64,000 bases of DNA, taken from the NCBI GenBank assembly GCA_963575745.1, contig CAUYUJ010012558.1, positions 339,001 to 403,000 of the forward strand, in the 5' to 3' direction. The notes under the pieces were generated by a model that worked only from the letters and a program-made list of their open reading frames with translations, had not been told where the DNA came from and did no database searches. This DNA comes from Prorocentrum cordatum. Lineage: Eukaryota > Sar > Dinophyceae > Prorocentrales > Prorocentraceae. The position numbers and the translations under genes are program-made. This document shows, piece after piece, positions 33,878 through 45,999 of this stretch (position 1 is its first letter; each line of letters starts with the position of its first letter).

Positions 33878-34052
33878 CGGGCAAGGCGGGCTGGACGAAA
33901 GTGGGGCGCAGCAAAGGAGGGATTTGCCAAGCAGCTCACGTCGCCGACTTTCCAGGCGCCTCCTGGCGCCGCAAGCGGCCATGCGTCGAGGACTGGCCCT
34001 TCGGCGGGGCGACCGAAACCAACTGCGCGCAACAGGCTTTGCATCCCCCCCT
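33878..34052 (+). mobile_element. Family G copy outside a recognised gene
   Basis: It follows SET intron 3 (plus-strand reading) block by block: GGACGAAAGTGGGG, GCAAAGGAGGG, CAGCTCACG, GGCGCCTCCTGGCGCC, GACCGAAACCAACTGC. The right end runs into a CCT microsatellite. Confidence 0.65.
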
Positions 34053-34200
34053 TCCTCCTCCTCCTCCTCCTCCTCCTCCTCCTCCTCCTCCTCCTCCTCC
34101 TCCGCCTCCTCCTCCTCCTCCTCCTCCTGCTCCCTCTCCTCCTGCTCTTCCTCGTCCTCCTCCTTCTCTTGCTTCTCCCCCCTCCCCCTCCTCTCTCCTC
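34050..34200. repeat. CCT microsatellite
   Basis: CTCCTC run that replaces the right end of a family G element. Confidence 0.85.
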
Positions 34201-34249
34201 CTTCCCCTTGGCGCGCGTGATTAAAAAAGTATCGCGCCCCGTGGGGTCT

Positions 34250-36660
34250 ATTCATCAGCCCCGGGGGTGGGAGGGGGGGAGACTTTTGTTAATCACAAGC
34301 TGACATTCTGCCCCCGCGGGACAGCAGAAGAAGCCGTGACACCCCTGAGGGCCTGCCCTGAAGGGTGGGGTGGAGGAGGATCGGCCCTCTTTTGAGACAC
34401 CTCTTCGGTGAGACACCTCTTCGGGGTGCCGTGCCGTGCGAAGCCCGCCGTCTTTGCTGTGCCGTGCGGAGGTGTTCAGGCGATCGTAGCCGTGCTTCGT
34501 GTTCGGTGCTTGGAGCCGCGGTGCTGCTTTTCTTTCGGATGGTGTTTGGGGCCGATGTTACGGCACTCCTGGAGCTCTCCGCCCCTTCTTGGGGTCTTGG
34601 CCTTTCCTCAGGCCCAGCGCATCGTATGCGCCTCGGTCTGCTGGCGGTCCTCTGGAGCTCTTGACCCTGAGGTGTGGGTTCTTTCCCCCCAATCGCTCCA
34701 GGAGGGGAGAGACGAAGGCCTCGACCAATGCGCAGGATCGAGTTCCTCTGGCCCTTTTCCTCCCTCGCCAGTTCTCCTGCTCCTCTCGCCTCCGTCTCCC
34801 CCCTGTCGGCGATCACTCAGCCTGCCCTAGCCCCGGAGGGTGTCGAGGTGGCTGGGGTCGTTGCAGCATGGGGGGCCTGAGGTCGGAGGTGGCCGGTCTG
34901 TGTGGGAGGGGCGGCTGGAGAGGGATGCTGCAATCTTCGGCAGACCAGCCTGACCCGGCCTTCAGGATCGGGGGTGGCAGGGGTCGGCGCGGCAATCGGA
35001 ATCAGAATGGATCGCGTGGCCTGGAATCCTCCGTCGCTTCTTCGGCCGCCACTCTGCCCCGACCCTCCGCAGGTCGGGGGTGCCTGGGGCTGCGAGACGG
35101 GCTTCTGGCTCGGAGTGAATCCGTCTTGCAGGGAGGTCAAATCCTTGGGATTAAGGGGGGATGCCAGGCTTCGATTATCCCCCTGCACCTTGGCTCGATC
35201 TGGCCTGCTGTAGGGCAGAAGAGCGGGGGCACGAGGTTAGCGGAAGGTGGTCCCCAATGTCTTTCTTCCCCGAGGCCATCTCGCCACCGTCTCCGGCCGC
35301 AAAGTCTACCCCGAATGTCTGGGGAGTCTAGGGTCGTTGCGGTCGGGGGATTGCTTTGGCAAGGGGCGGATCCAGTGGTCACCGCCTACCACGCGGGCAG
35401 GCTGCGGTATGCCTTGCACGGACTAGCTGATTGTCCCCAGGGCGGATCCTTTTTAGAGCTCCTTCCTTGCATCCGAGTGCGGCTCGTCGGGGACCTCTCT
35501 GGTGTTTGGGTGCTTCCCCTCATCCTCTGACCCGTCTGCCTGCAGGCCCCAGGGGCAGCTGCAGTGGTGGATTCCCTCCACTCACCAGAGCAGTGTCCGA
35601 GGAGAGCTGGGCCAGGATGCAAGGAAAGGCCATGCCGAGGAGGGTTCCCCTCACGGCTGCCCTCTGGCAGCTGCCCCCGCAGCGCCCACTCTCCGACCAC
35701 TGCGGCCGCCATCTATCCCTTCCCCCTCCTCCTCCTCCTGCCCCCTTAACCCTCCTCATCCTCCTGACCCTTTTCCTCCTCCTCTCCAGCTCCTCCTCCT
35801 CCTCCTCCTCCTCCTCCGCCTCCTCCTTCTCCTCCTATCGTTCTATTCCTCATCCTCAAGAAGATTGACCTCCCTCCTCCCTTCGGACATTCCATCTGCC
35901 TGCAGCCCCCCATAGTCGAGAAAGACGAGGCGCGGGGCCGCGCAACGCGCTGGCTGTCCTCCCGCGCCTTCCGCTCCTCTGGGCGTGGGGGGTGCGAGAC
36001 GCAAAAGGCCTCCTCGTCCTCCTCATCCGCAGTAGTTTCCCTCCCTCTTGCTCCTCTTCCAGCTCCTCCTCCTGCTCCTCCCTCCCCTCTTCCTCCATTT
36101 TCTTTTCGACCACCACTTCCTCCTCCTCCTCCTCCTCCTCACCTTTCTCCTTCTGCTTCAGTGCCTGGTGCGACTGGGGCAGAAAAGTAAGCAACGATCA
36201 GAAAGAGTCATCCCCTGCCACGAAGACGAGTAGAATGAGGGGCTCCGTATCTGGAATCGCCTGATCTCGCAAGCGCTGATCTGGCCTGCGGGTAATGCTG
36301 CTTATCATCCTTCTTCTCCTCCTCCCTCCTTTCCCTCTTCCCTCCCCTCTCCACTTATCAATGTTCCTCCTGTTCCATACGCTCCTCTCTCTCCCTCCCT
36401 TTCCATCCTTCCCTCCCCTCTCCTCCTGTTTCAATCATCCCTCATCCTCCTCCGTTGCCCTTTCCCTTCTTCCCATTCTTCCCCCCCCCGCCTCCTCCAC
36501 CCCACCCCACTCGTACCTCCCCCTCCCACCCCCGGTCCAGGAGCGACCGTTTTTCGGCGCCGGGTCCCCGCAGTGACCGCTCCGGGGAGGCTCGGTGCTA
36601 AGCTCTGCAGCCTTGCGCGGGCTTCCAGCTAGGCTACGCGAGGACGAACTGCAGCCACAG
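34250..36660. other. No gene recognised
   Basis: The plus-strand frame 34499-35530 is open for 343 codons but rich in G, R, S and L with no domain; the other frames are open too, so it is probably chance. Confidence 0.35.
35725..35865. repeat. CCT microsatellite
   Basis: CTCCTC runs; similar tracts at 36050-36150 and 36300-36500. Confidence 0.8.
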
Positions 36661-36667
36661 GGGGAGA

Positions 36668-36735
36668 AGCATCGACCTGGAATCGGATGTGCATCGCCGA
36701 TAGATCGGCGATGGGTCCTCGAAAACATACTCGCC
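36668..36735. repeat. Repeat C, copy 2
   Basis: CATCGACCTGGAATCGGATG then CATCGCCGATAGATCGGCGA, matching copy 1 in order and spacing. Confidence 0.5.
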
Positions 36736-37099
36736 TGGGCGGGGGGGCACCCGAGCCCCGAGTGGCGATGAATGGGCGATTGGGGGTCGATGTTCCCCCC
36801 CGAGCCAATCCCCCCCCCCTAACGGCCCCTGAGTCTAGGACGAGTCTCCCTCAGGACCCCTCCCCTTCCCCCCTCCCCAGACATCCGGTGCCACTTCGGT
36901 TCCTTACTGGTTACCCCCCCCCGAAAAATGCTACAAACTGGGTCCCGGGGAAGCCCTGACGACGCCGCAGACGGCCCGAAACGTTCCCTCGCTCTGCTTC
37001 CGCGGCGCGAGCATGTCTGGGTCCTGAGCTAGAAGCCTCCCAGATAGGTTCCGAGCAGATGGGGTCAGAGGCGGCGACGTCGGCGATGCCTCGGCGCCA

Positions 37100-37190
37100 C
37101 TGAGGAGGAGGAGGAGGAGGAGGAGGAGGAGGAGGAGGAGGAGGAGGAGGCAAAGGAGGAGGAGGAGGAAGGAGGAGGAGGAGGTCGTGG
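37100..37190. repeat. GGA microsatellite
   Basis: GAGGAG run. Confidence 0.85.
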
Positions 37191-37469
37191 AGAAACTCGT
37201 TCTCCACACCGAGCTGCATCGCCGATGCACCGGCGATGCGGAGCGAGCCTGCGCCCCCATCTGCTCGGACCCCATCTGGGAGGCCAAGATCACCACCCCA
37301 GCCTCCAGCCTGCCGTTGTGGGCCACACGCAAGAGGTGACCTTGGGCATCTGTAGCCCTTGGTGCGCGGTTTTTGTTGGGGTGCGCGGGGGGGACCGAAC
37401 ACTTTTGATCCGCGGGTCGAGAGCGCACCTCTTCCGGTCGAAGCTAAGCGGGCCGCGCGAAGCTTGAAT

Positions 37470-37595
37470 TAGGCGGGGGGCACCAACCACAAAGCGCGCA
37501 AGACGCTAGTATCGCACCGCGCTCGGCAATCGGGGGGCCCCCGTGGGCCTGCACCAGAGGCCACTCTGGCGAAGGGTCACTCTTGCGTGCAGTCG
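37470..37595. mobile_element. Family E partial copy
   Basis: The right half is preserved: TATCGCACCGCG, ATCGGGGGGCCC, CACTCTGGCGAAGGGTCACT, CTTGCGTGCAG. The left terminal repeat is diverged. Confidence 0.5.
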
Positions 37596-38564
37596 GACTC
37601 CAGCCTGCCCCTGTCCCTGACCCCCCCCCGCTGCGCGGTCCTCGGCCCACGCCTTCTCCATGTCCGCCTGCGCGCCGCCGCGCCGCGCGAGTGCGCCCCC
37701 AGGCGGGGCCCTCCCCCGGGCCGGGCTAGGGAACGCCCCGCCGCACATCCTGGCACGGCGGCGACGGGTCGGGGGCCCCGCAGCTCCGATTCCACCACGC
37801 AACACGTGACGTGTTGACACGGAGCTCAACACGCAAACCGAAACCGTGTGTCTGGCGCGGCACGTTCGCCAAGGCGTGGGCCAACGCGCGACGAGCCAAC
37901 ACGCAGCGAGTTCACGCTGACGCTCTGAACACGGTACGTTCTGCGTTGTAGTACGGGCGTATCGGGGCAGCAAAGTCGGGGGAATGAGGCGGGTCCTGGG
38001 TGTCCTTCTCCGCTCCCAGGCCCCAGGGGGCCCTCTGCGGTCTGCGGGGCCGTCAAAAAACGGCCCGGAGGAAAAACAACCGTTTCTTCCGGAGGGGGCT
38101 GCAAAAACAACATCAATGGCACGCCTCTGTGGGAAATGCAAGACAGTTTGGCCAATCTGTGCTCCTCGTCATACTCTTCTTGGGACTCTCAACGTGTTTC
38201 ATGCGAGTTCTTCGCGGCGTCTGGCCACACCTCTGGCTGTGGGGGTCTCGTTGCAGGGTCGGTGGCACCAGCCGCAAGGCCTTCACAATCCATCACCGCG
38301 TCACAGCTGAAAAAAACATCGAGTCTTCGTGCAAGAGCGAAGGAGCAACACGCTGGCGGGGTACTAGCGGCGGCGTGTCATTGATACTCGCTTTCCCTCC
38401 CGACTCCTGCATTGCGATGTCTGGGCGGACGGCGTGACGGCAGAATGCAAGTCTGTCAGCCTCTGATGGGCGCCCCGAGGGGGCGGGCGAGCGGAAGAAA
38501 GGAGGGGGAGGGGGCATGGGGGGAAGGGGCATGGGCAGCGAGGGTGGGGCGCGACTGACACATC

Positions 38565-39060
38565 ACGCGTCCTCCTCTTCCTCCACCCTCACCTCCTCAT
38601 CGATCCTCGGCACACTTCCTTCTCGAGACTGAATACTCCTCCTCCCCTCCCACTCGATCCTCGATCCTCGCCCCTCGATCCTCCGCCTTTTCCTCCTCCT
38701 CATCATCATATTCCTCCTCCTCTTCCCCCTCCTCCTCCTCCTCCTCCTCCTCCTCCTCCTCCTCCTCCTCCTTTCGGCTTTCGTGGCATTGGATCTGGCG
38801 GTCGGAACTGCCATCCCATCCCAAAGAAGCTCCTCCTCCTCCTCCTCCTCCTCCTCCTCCCGGCTTTCGTGGCGTTGGATCTGGCGGTCGGAACTGCCAT
38901 CCCATCCCAGCGGCGCTCTTCATTATCCTCCTCCTCGTCCCTCCTCCTCCTCTCGACTCAGGTGGCATTGGATCTAGCGGTCGGAGCTGCCATCCCATCC
39001 CAGCGGTGCTCCTCCTCCTCCTCCTCATTTTCCTTTTCCTCCTCCTCCTCCTGGATCCCC
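38565..39060. repeat. CTC microsatellite with three copies of an ~86-bp unit
   Basis: CGTGGCATTGGATCTGGCGG plus GGAACTGCCATCCCATCCCA recurs at about 38780, 38866 and 38952, separated by CTC runs. Confidence 0.8.
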
Positions 39061-39639
39061 GACCTTCTTCCCTCTTCGATTACTGAAGTGGGGGGGGGTC
39101 TGTGTTTGACTCGGACCACGCGCGCTTCGTGCGCGGCAAGCTCCTAGCACGCCCTTGCCCTCGACAGCAACACAACTGCAAATGTGTACACAAAAACGCA
39201 TGTATTGATTATGAGTTGTGACGTCATCGAGAAGGATATCCTCAGCTCATGACCCCTCTTCGTCCCCCTCCTCGCCCTCCTCCTGCTCCTCATGCTTACG
39301 CTTCCCTTGCATCCCCTATACTGCCTCCACGTCCTGGTCATCGTCCTCGTCCTCCTTCTCTTTCTTGTTGTATCATCCTCCTCCTTCTCCTCTCCTTGCG
39401 ACTGATCTTAAGCCTTCTCTCTCGTCTTCCTAGACCCCCCCCGTGTCCCTTTCCTTTCCTCTTCGTGCTCGTCCTCATTCTCCTGCACGGAGGACTGATC
39501 TGGGCGACACCAGGGACCCTCTCGGACGTCGCGCGAACCATCTCGGAGACTTTTTGGTATTCTCTTGGATCGTCGTGAGATCCTCGGGGATGGGAAAAAC
39601 TACGAGAAAATTCCAAATGGCCTTCGGCCGAAAACGCCA

Positions 39640-39880
39640 CCGTGTCGTCGTCGCCGCCATCACCGTGGCCCCCGTCGTCGTCCTTGGCCGTCGCCATCGC
39701 CGTCGTCGTCGCCGTCGCCGCCGCCGTCGCCCTCGCCGTCGCCCTCGCCGTCGCCGTCGTCGCCGCCATCGCCGTGGCCCCCGTCGTCGTCTTTCGCCGT
39801 CGCCATCGCCCGTCGTCGTGGCAGTCTTCGCCGCCGACGGTGTCGCCGTCGCCCTCGCCGTCGTCGTCGTTGCCGTCGTT
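39640..39880. repeat. CCGTCG repeat
   Basis: CGTCGCCGTCGCC-type hexamers; the ORFs over it are artefacts. Confidence 0.85.
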
Positions 39881-39974
39881 CCGGTCCTCCCTCCGACCTG
39901 CGCGCTGCTGCGCGAGCCTGTTTTTCCGACTCAGTCCAGGTCACGCCCGCGCAGCGACGTCGCTCTGTTGGCGA

Positions 39975-40165
39975 CGTCGTGAGGGGTACTTTTTCAAGCG
40001 GTCACCGTCTCTCTCCTGCAGCAGCTTCATGCGCTTCGGCAGCCCTTTGCAGAGACCATTAACATCGCACTCCTTGTTCACCTCCTCGCTGCAGCGTTTC
40101 AGTCACCGCCCAAACTCCTCGCGCGACTCTTCCCAACACTCCCGGGGCGTGCTCCGTGACGGCCT
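39975..40165 (-). pseudogene. Coding-like fragment, possible transposase C-terminus
   Basis: One minus-strand frame reads RECWEESREEFGR, a TGA stop, then LKRCSEEVNKECDVNGLC and LPKRMKLLQERDGDRLKK. It is charged, non-repetitive and keeps frame on both sides of the single stop. The layout recalls C-terminal tails of transposases (LPKRM near the end), but I cannot place it in a family. No upstream catalytic part was found in 40170-40700. Confidence 0.3.
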
Positions 40166-40679
40166 GTGACGCAGCCACAATACCGCCGTCCCATACACTC
40201 GAAAGTCTTGCAAATTTCCAGATTGCGACCCACGCAACCTACCAAAGCGATCCGCGTGGGTGGAGATCCTCAAGTTCTACCAGCATTCCCTGACTGTCTA
40301 TATGAGCCCCCGGGGCTATCCTGCTGGGCAGGGTGGTACCGCGGCGCCGCGCCCAGCCGACGGCCGACGCGGCGCCGCGCGCACGGCCGCTGTGCAACCG
40401 AGAGCTGCAGCGGCCGTTCACTAGAGCTGCGCGCACATTACAACACATCGTTCTTCGTTCGCAGCGCCAGCGGTGGAAGAGTGCGGCTGGTGCCAGCGCT
40501 GGGTTGCTGCAAGGCTAACTGGGCACGTTTCTTCATAACGTCAACTCCAGCCGTGGGGACGTAGAGGTGGGGTTGGGGTAGAGGTAGGGTTAAGGGAAAA
40601 TCGCCCTGGACGACGCCTGGAGAAGTAAAACGCCAGCCTCGAGCTGTGTACGCCCCCTACCCCACCATGGGATAACCCC

Positions 40680-40853
40680 CCGTCTACGTGGCCCCGACCC
40701 AGAGGTCTCGGCCCATTCCCAAGGGCCGATGCTTTATCCTGGGAAATCGTTTCACGGTCCCGAGGCCCAGCAAGGGCCCCAAGAGACAGAAAACCATGGC
40801 ACATTGTCCGTCGTGAGTTTTCATGATTCGAGGGGGTCTGGGGTCAGAGGAAC
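40680..40853 (+). mobile_element. Family B copy
   Basis: The core GAGGTCTCGGCCCATT, TTCACGGTCCCGAGGCCC is present, with end TTCATGATTCGAGGGGGTCT. The left terminus is diverged (CCCCCGTCTACGTGG). Confidence 0.6.
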
Positions 40854-41049
40854 GCGGCCGCGCAGACCCACCTCACATCACACACATCACACACTAACAG
40901 ACAGCACACCCATGCCCTGTAGAATCGAGAGGGGCGCTGCGCGCCATGCGCTGCTTCTGGATCTCCTCCTCCTGGGCTTTCCTGGCACGTCGCCCGGGAA
41001 GCGCACGAACAGGGCGCAAGAAGTCAGGATGGGAAGGGAAAGCGGTAAA

Positions 41050-41054
<5 letters not shown>

Positions 41055-41083
<29 letters not shown>

Positions 41084-41335
41084 AAGCAACATGGGTCGGA
41101 AAAACAGGGCGGACGAGTAGAGGAACGAGGGGCGGAACTGGAAGAGAAGAACGTCGAGCTGGGGGAAGGAATGTGGGGAACGCGGGACGGACGGGGGATG
41201 GAGATGGGAGAGGTGGAGGAGGAGGAGGAGGAGGAGGAAGAACGGGAGGAGGCGGAGAAGGAGGAGGAGGAGGAGGAGGAGGAGGAGCAACAGAGCAAGA
41301 AAGAGAGAGGGAGAGAGAGAGAGAGAGAGACACGG
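41055..41335. repeat. GA and GGA microsatellites
   Basis: (GA)n at 41065-41085 and 41305-41330, GGA run at 41214-41290. Confidence 0.85.
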
Positions 41336-41524
41336 ACAGTGGACGCGTGGGCCTGGCCGCGCCACGGCTACGAGAGCGCCGCGCGCGGCCCCCGCCCCTC
41401 CAGGAGCCGAGACACAGTTTTCGCCAGTGATTTTTCGCCAGCGACTGCTCAGACGTGAGACGAAGCCAGGGCGAGCACAAAATCGGGCGAAGATGAATCG
41501 AGAATCTCTGAGATACGGCGGCTC

Positions 41525-41640
41525 CCGAGGATGTCTCGGGCGCCGCGGTCTAGTCAGAGCGTTCCAGAACGCTCTGAGAGCGTTACGGGACGCTCCGGAA
41601 CGGATTACTCCTCGTCCTGTCCGCGTTCGACAGATGGCTC
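41525..41640. repeat. Repeat K, copy 1
   Basis: TGTCTCGGGCGCCGCGG followed by AGAGCGTTCCAGAACGCTCT, a perfect palindrome, and GGAACGGATTACTCCTCGTC. A second copy lies at 57655-57755. Confidence 0.6.
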
Positions 41641-43194
41641 TGCCCACTGGCGGCTGGTGAGGAGAGTCGTGACCTGGGTGGCCGTAGCACACTGGGGCCC
41701 AATGCCTGTGATGCGGTATCGTTGGACGGCTGGCGCGGCTGCCGTACCGCGCAACAAGACGGCGACGGCTCTGACCTCTGACCTCTGGTGTGTCACGCCG
41801 AACACGGGCGGCCTGGCATTTTTCACCGGGGGCGCCAAGCTGGTGGAATGATGTGCAGGTGTCGGCGAGGGTGGTGCTGGTGTCCTTGTACCAGATCGCG
41901 GTGACGTCGTCTGGGCGTGGTCCTAGTCGCGGCGGCCGAGTGCAAAAGCGGCGCCTGCGCGGCCTGACGCAGCCAGGACGGCGTCGGCGTCGGTGGGAGC
42001 AACGCCGAGGGTGACACAGAGCCTACGCTTTCGACACGTGGCCCCGTGTCGGCTGAGCATGGCGGGGCTTTCCTTGATGGCCAATGGAATAGTGCATGGT
42101 GAAGACGGCAGCGAAAGCGTCTTGCAAGGCCGCGTCCAGCTGCAATAGTGCCTGGTCTTTCTTGGTGGGATGGCGCCGATCCCGTGCGACAGCGTGGTCC
42201 CAACCTGCGTCGAATTCGCCGTTGCGTGCTCCGTTGGTCGGGGCGACGCCCGAGAGCTGCTGCGTGAAGAGCATGAGAATATCCTTGGACTGGGAAACGG
42301 CGTCCCCCTCGAGGGGCGTCGCCTGGATCCAGGTAGCTGCCTGAGGGGCGTCGAGGGCGACCTCGGCTCTGTTTTGTCTGCAAGTGGCCCCTGTACCTCC
42401 GAAATGGTAGAGGGTGACGTCCACGTGGGACGGGACAACCTTGGTGACTTGGGACACTCGGCCCAAGACAAGGACGGCCATCCCCATTCCTGGGTGGTCA
42501 ACGGTCCCAAGGCCGAGGACGATGACAGTAAGCGGAATGTCCTGTCGGCGAAGTTGCGAAGGCAGCCATTCGCCGTCGTCGTGGCCGTGGAGCGAGACGC
42601 TGGTGACGAAGGCATACCCTTCTGCGTGGTGATGAAAGTCTAACCTTCTGTGTTGCGCGCTGTGTGAACTAAACACTCGGGCGGTTCAGTCGTTCGGGTC
42701 GAGGCTGAGGAGGGGCCGTTCCGCAGCGTCCGGCGCCACTCCAGTGCGGAAGCCCCTTGGTGCGCTGATGATGGTCCAGCGTCCGCCTAATCTTGCTTTC
42801 GCCACACAAGCGCTGGAGACTTGTGTTGACTTGGCTTCTGTACTTCTTTCTGGCGTGAAAAAAACCGCTGCGATATCGTCCAGGACTCTGGTCGGCAGCT
42901 CGCGGTATGCGCGTGGGGCACGGTCAGCACCACCTGCGCGGAGGGCAGCACCACGCGCGTCTTTGCGAGAAAACCCGAGTGTCTGTTCAGCGGCGCGTGG
43001 GCGCCCCCTTTGTCGGAGGAGAAGTGGTCGTCGCACGGTTGCCCTTGCCCGTGGCTGCAGCGCGAATGGGACATTGCGAACGAGCAGGTGCCATCTGGTT
43101 TCACTACTGAAAGGGTGACTTTGCGAGGACCCAGGGGGGTGAATACCTTCTCGGCTGCGCGACCACTATGGGGGGGGGTGCTTGAGACATGTCC

Positions 43195-43295
43195 AGGGAG
43201 AGAGAGAGAGAGAGAGAGAGGGGGAGGGAGGGAAGGAGAGGGAAGGCAGGATGGAGGGGGGGAGGGAGGGAGAGAGAGAGAGAGAAACAAAAAAA

Positions 43296-43326
<31 letters not shown>

Positions 43327-43335
43327 AAGAGATCC
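43195..43335. repeat. GA and AAG microsatellites
   Basis: (GA)n, GGGA-type units, then (AAG)n. Confidence 0.9.
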
Positions 43336-43539
43336 GCCGGCCCCCTTGCGGGGCCACCAGGCTGCGAGGATGAGAATTGCAGCTCCCTGTTCCAGTTGCA
43401 GTCTCAAGTTTCCACTGTTACAGTCCTGCTTTCTGCTTCCTTCCTCGTAAGTGTTGCTTAACGCGCGAGGGAGGGGAACCCCAAACCAGTTTTTTCACCA
43501 CGCCCAGATCGCGTTGTCTGAATTCCTGGGGGGCGTGGG

Positions 43540-44225
43540 CCACGTAAAGATACAGGATATTCGCTTCCCCGAGGCCATACTCCCTGGTACATTACACCAT
43601 ATTCGCGTCCCCGAAGCCATCAACCTTCGTAAATTACGCGGTGCTCGCGTCCCCGAGTCCCTACTCCCTCGTAAATTACACCATATACGCGTCTCCGGAG
43701 CCATAAACCATGGTACATTACCAATAGCAGCGCCCTCGAGACCAGAAACCCATGTAAATCGATACATCCTCGCGACCCCGAAACCACACACCTTCGACAG
43801 CTACATCATGTTCGCGTCCCCGGGGCCACACACCCTGGCAGACTACACCGCGCGTGCGTGCCCGAGGCCACAGAACCCCTGCACCAAGACCTGCACTCCC
43901 GAGGCCATACGCCGGTGTAAGTTACACCATAGTCGCGCCCCCGAGGCCATAAACTCTCGTAAAGTACACACACATAGTCGCGCCCCCGAGGCCACACAAC
44001 ACAACGTAAGTTACACCATAGTCGCGCCCCCGAGGCCACACACACAACGTAAAGCCGGCGTAAGTTACACCATGAACTCTCGTAAAGTACACACAACGTC
44101 TGCGCCCACGAGGCCACAAACCCTGGTAATTTGTATGCAATATTCGCGTCCCTGGACCCATAAGCCATCGCGACTTACGTGATATTCGCGCCACCGAAAC
44201 CACACGCCCTCGTAAATTAAGATTG
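43540..44225. repeat. ~42-bp minisatellite, about 15 units
   Basis: Unit pattern CGCGTCCCCGAGGCCATA ... CTCGTAAATTACACCATA with variable spacing. Confidence 0.8.
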
Positions 44226-44984
44226 GACCCTCGCGTGAAGCCCCGACATTGCTTCACGTCAGCGTCCAGGCATCCCAACACAGCTCTGGCAAGTCCCATT
44301 CTAAGAGAAGGGGGGCCAGCGGCATGGGGGCGAAGTCCTTACGGATAGAAGGAATGTAACGTGGCGGTGCCTGGTAAGCCCCTCGCAGTGCAATGATATT
44401 TCGCAAGACGTCTAAGTCTTCGCCGAAAGGGAAACATTTCTAAGAGCTGCCATCAACTGAAACTATCAGCCTCGTCATCACCGTCACACTTGAAATTCAT
44501 CCAAGCCATCATACTCATGGCCATCGTCATCGCTGGCATCCTCATTACCATCATTATCAACATATGTGTGCCCGTCGCATGTGTCTGCTTCGCCAAGGCT
44601 CCATCACCACCGACGACCTCAAAAACACCGCCACCGTTACCATGAGAGTCGTAGCAGCCACCGCCGTCGTCGTCGCTGCGCGAGTCGTGGTCGACGCCGT
44701 GGTCTCCGCCGACTTTGCCTCGACCTAACTGCCGTCGTCATGGTCACAGCCGCCACAGATTGGCACGCCCGAAGTGGGTACCGGAAAAATGGTCACGATG
44801 CCAAACAGCAAACGCTGTATAAAAACAGTAGCGGCCGCTGTTGGGAGAGCGACTTTTTGCCGCAAATGGACCCTGCTCAAAATGGACAGAAACTGCTGCT
44901 GGACTTTGTGGTCGTCCCCGCCCTGTCAATACCCATTGCGATCCTCAGACCGAAATACTCCGGCACTGAAATTTGTTCGGTGCA

Positions 44985-45100
44985 TGGATCCCACGAGGTC
45001 TGGACCACTTCCCTAGGGCCGGCCTTTCGTCCTGAGTAAGCTTTGACGGTCCTGGGGAACGCTGAGGGCCCCCGGAGGCCGAACAAAAGTCTCAAAATGG
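44985..45100 (+). mobile_element. Family B fragment
   Basis: GAGGTCTGGACCACTTCCCTA, then CGTCCTGAGTAAGCTTTGAC and GGAGGCCGAACAAAAG follow the family order; the termini are lost. Confidence 0.45.
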
Positions 45101-45208
45101 CTGCTCCATTTTGTTATTCGGAACCTCGGGCCTCTGGGTGCAATCCTGCAGAACTGAAGCCGTCGCCGTCCTCGCCGCGCCGCTTGCAGGAGGGCGGCCA
45201 GGCCCAGA

Positions 45209-45394
45209 GTCGGCTAGACGCAAGAGTGACCCCAGGCCAGAGTGACCCTTGGTGCGCAGCATGAGGGGTGCCTCGAGGGGGTCAAACCCAAGCGCGCATG
45301 CCCATGGTATCGCACCACTTTCAGAGATCGGGGGATCCCACTGGGCCCGCACAACAGGTCACTCTGGCGAAGGGTCAGTTTTGCGTCTAGCCGA
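45209..45394. mobile_element. Family E copy, intergenic
   Basis: About 186 bp with clear inverted ends: CGGCTAGACGCAAGAGTGAC and CGGCTAGACGCAAAACTGAC. Inner blocks (TATCGCACC, ATCGGGGGATCCC) match the copies at 46843 and 37470. Confidence 0.7.
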
Positions 45395-45800
45395 CGGAGG
45401 GCCGACCGCGGCGTCTCCTGCGGCGTTTGTCCTCGTCCTGCCGGTCCCGTTGCTTCCGGTCCTCCTGCGCCGAGCGGGCGCTCTCGAGAGAGGGGGGGGG
45501 GAGTCCGGGAAGCTCGGGGAAAGAGGCGGGCGGAGGAGCGGCGCAGGGTTGGCGCGGAGCAGGGGGAAAGGACGAGGAGGGGGAGGACGAGGAGGAGGAG
45601 GAGAACTGAAGCTGGGATTCAATCGGGGCAACAGTGTTGAGGGCCACAAGGCCCCAGACTCACAGGGAGAATATTGGGGCAGCGGCGTGATAAGGAGGAC
45701 CGCACCTTCGGGGATTAGGGGTTAGACCCACCGATAAGGAGGACCGCACCTTCGGAACGACACGCTATCCAAAAATTCCCGACCGCATCTATTAGGGCAA

Positions 45801-45950
45801 CCAAACGGTACCGATACCGCTACTCCCTGGACCTCTCCCGGAATGTGTGCTGACCACAATTTCGAAGTGAATCTGGCGGTGTTGACGAAGGCACCGAACG
45901 GCGCAGGCGAGGCCAGGGTAGCGGTCTGGGTGCCGTACCGCTTCCTCTTC
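45801..45950. mobile_element. MITE-like family L, copy 1
   Basis: Inverted ends GGTACCGATACCGCTAC and GTAGCGGTCTGGGTGCCGT enclose about 150 bp. It is homologous to 57262-57415. Confidence 0.6.
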
Positions 45951-45999
45951 TGAATTACCTCCGCCTCGGACCCCGCACCGCCGCGCGCCGCGCGAGGCC

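Larger units (their letters stand above)
40855..43540. other. No gene recognised
   Basis: Open frames on both strands at 42023-42676 and 42686-43118. The composition is protein-like but I could not choose a strand or find a domain. Confidence 0.3.

Noticed and set aside
34499-35530. 343-codon plus-strand ORF
   Set aside because: No domain, biased composition and competing open frames on other strands; chance in GC-rich DNA.
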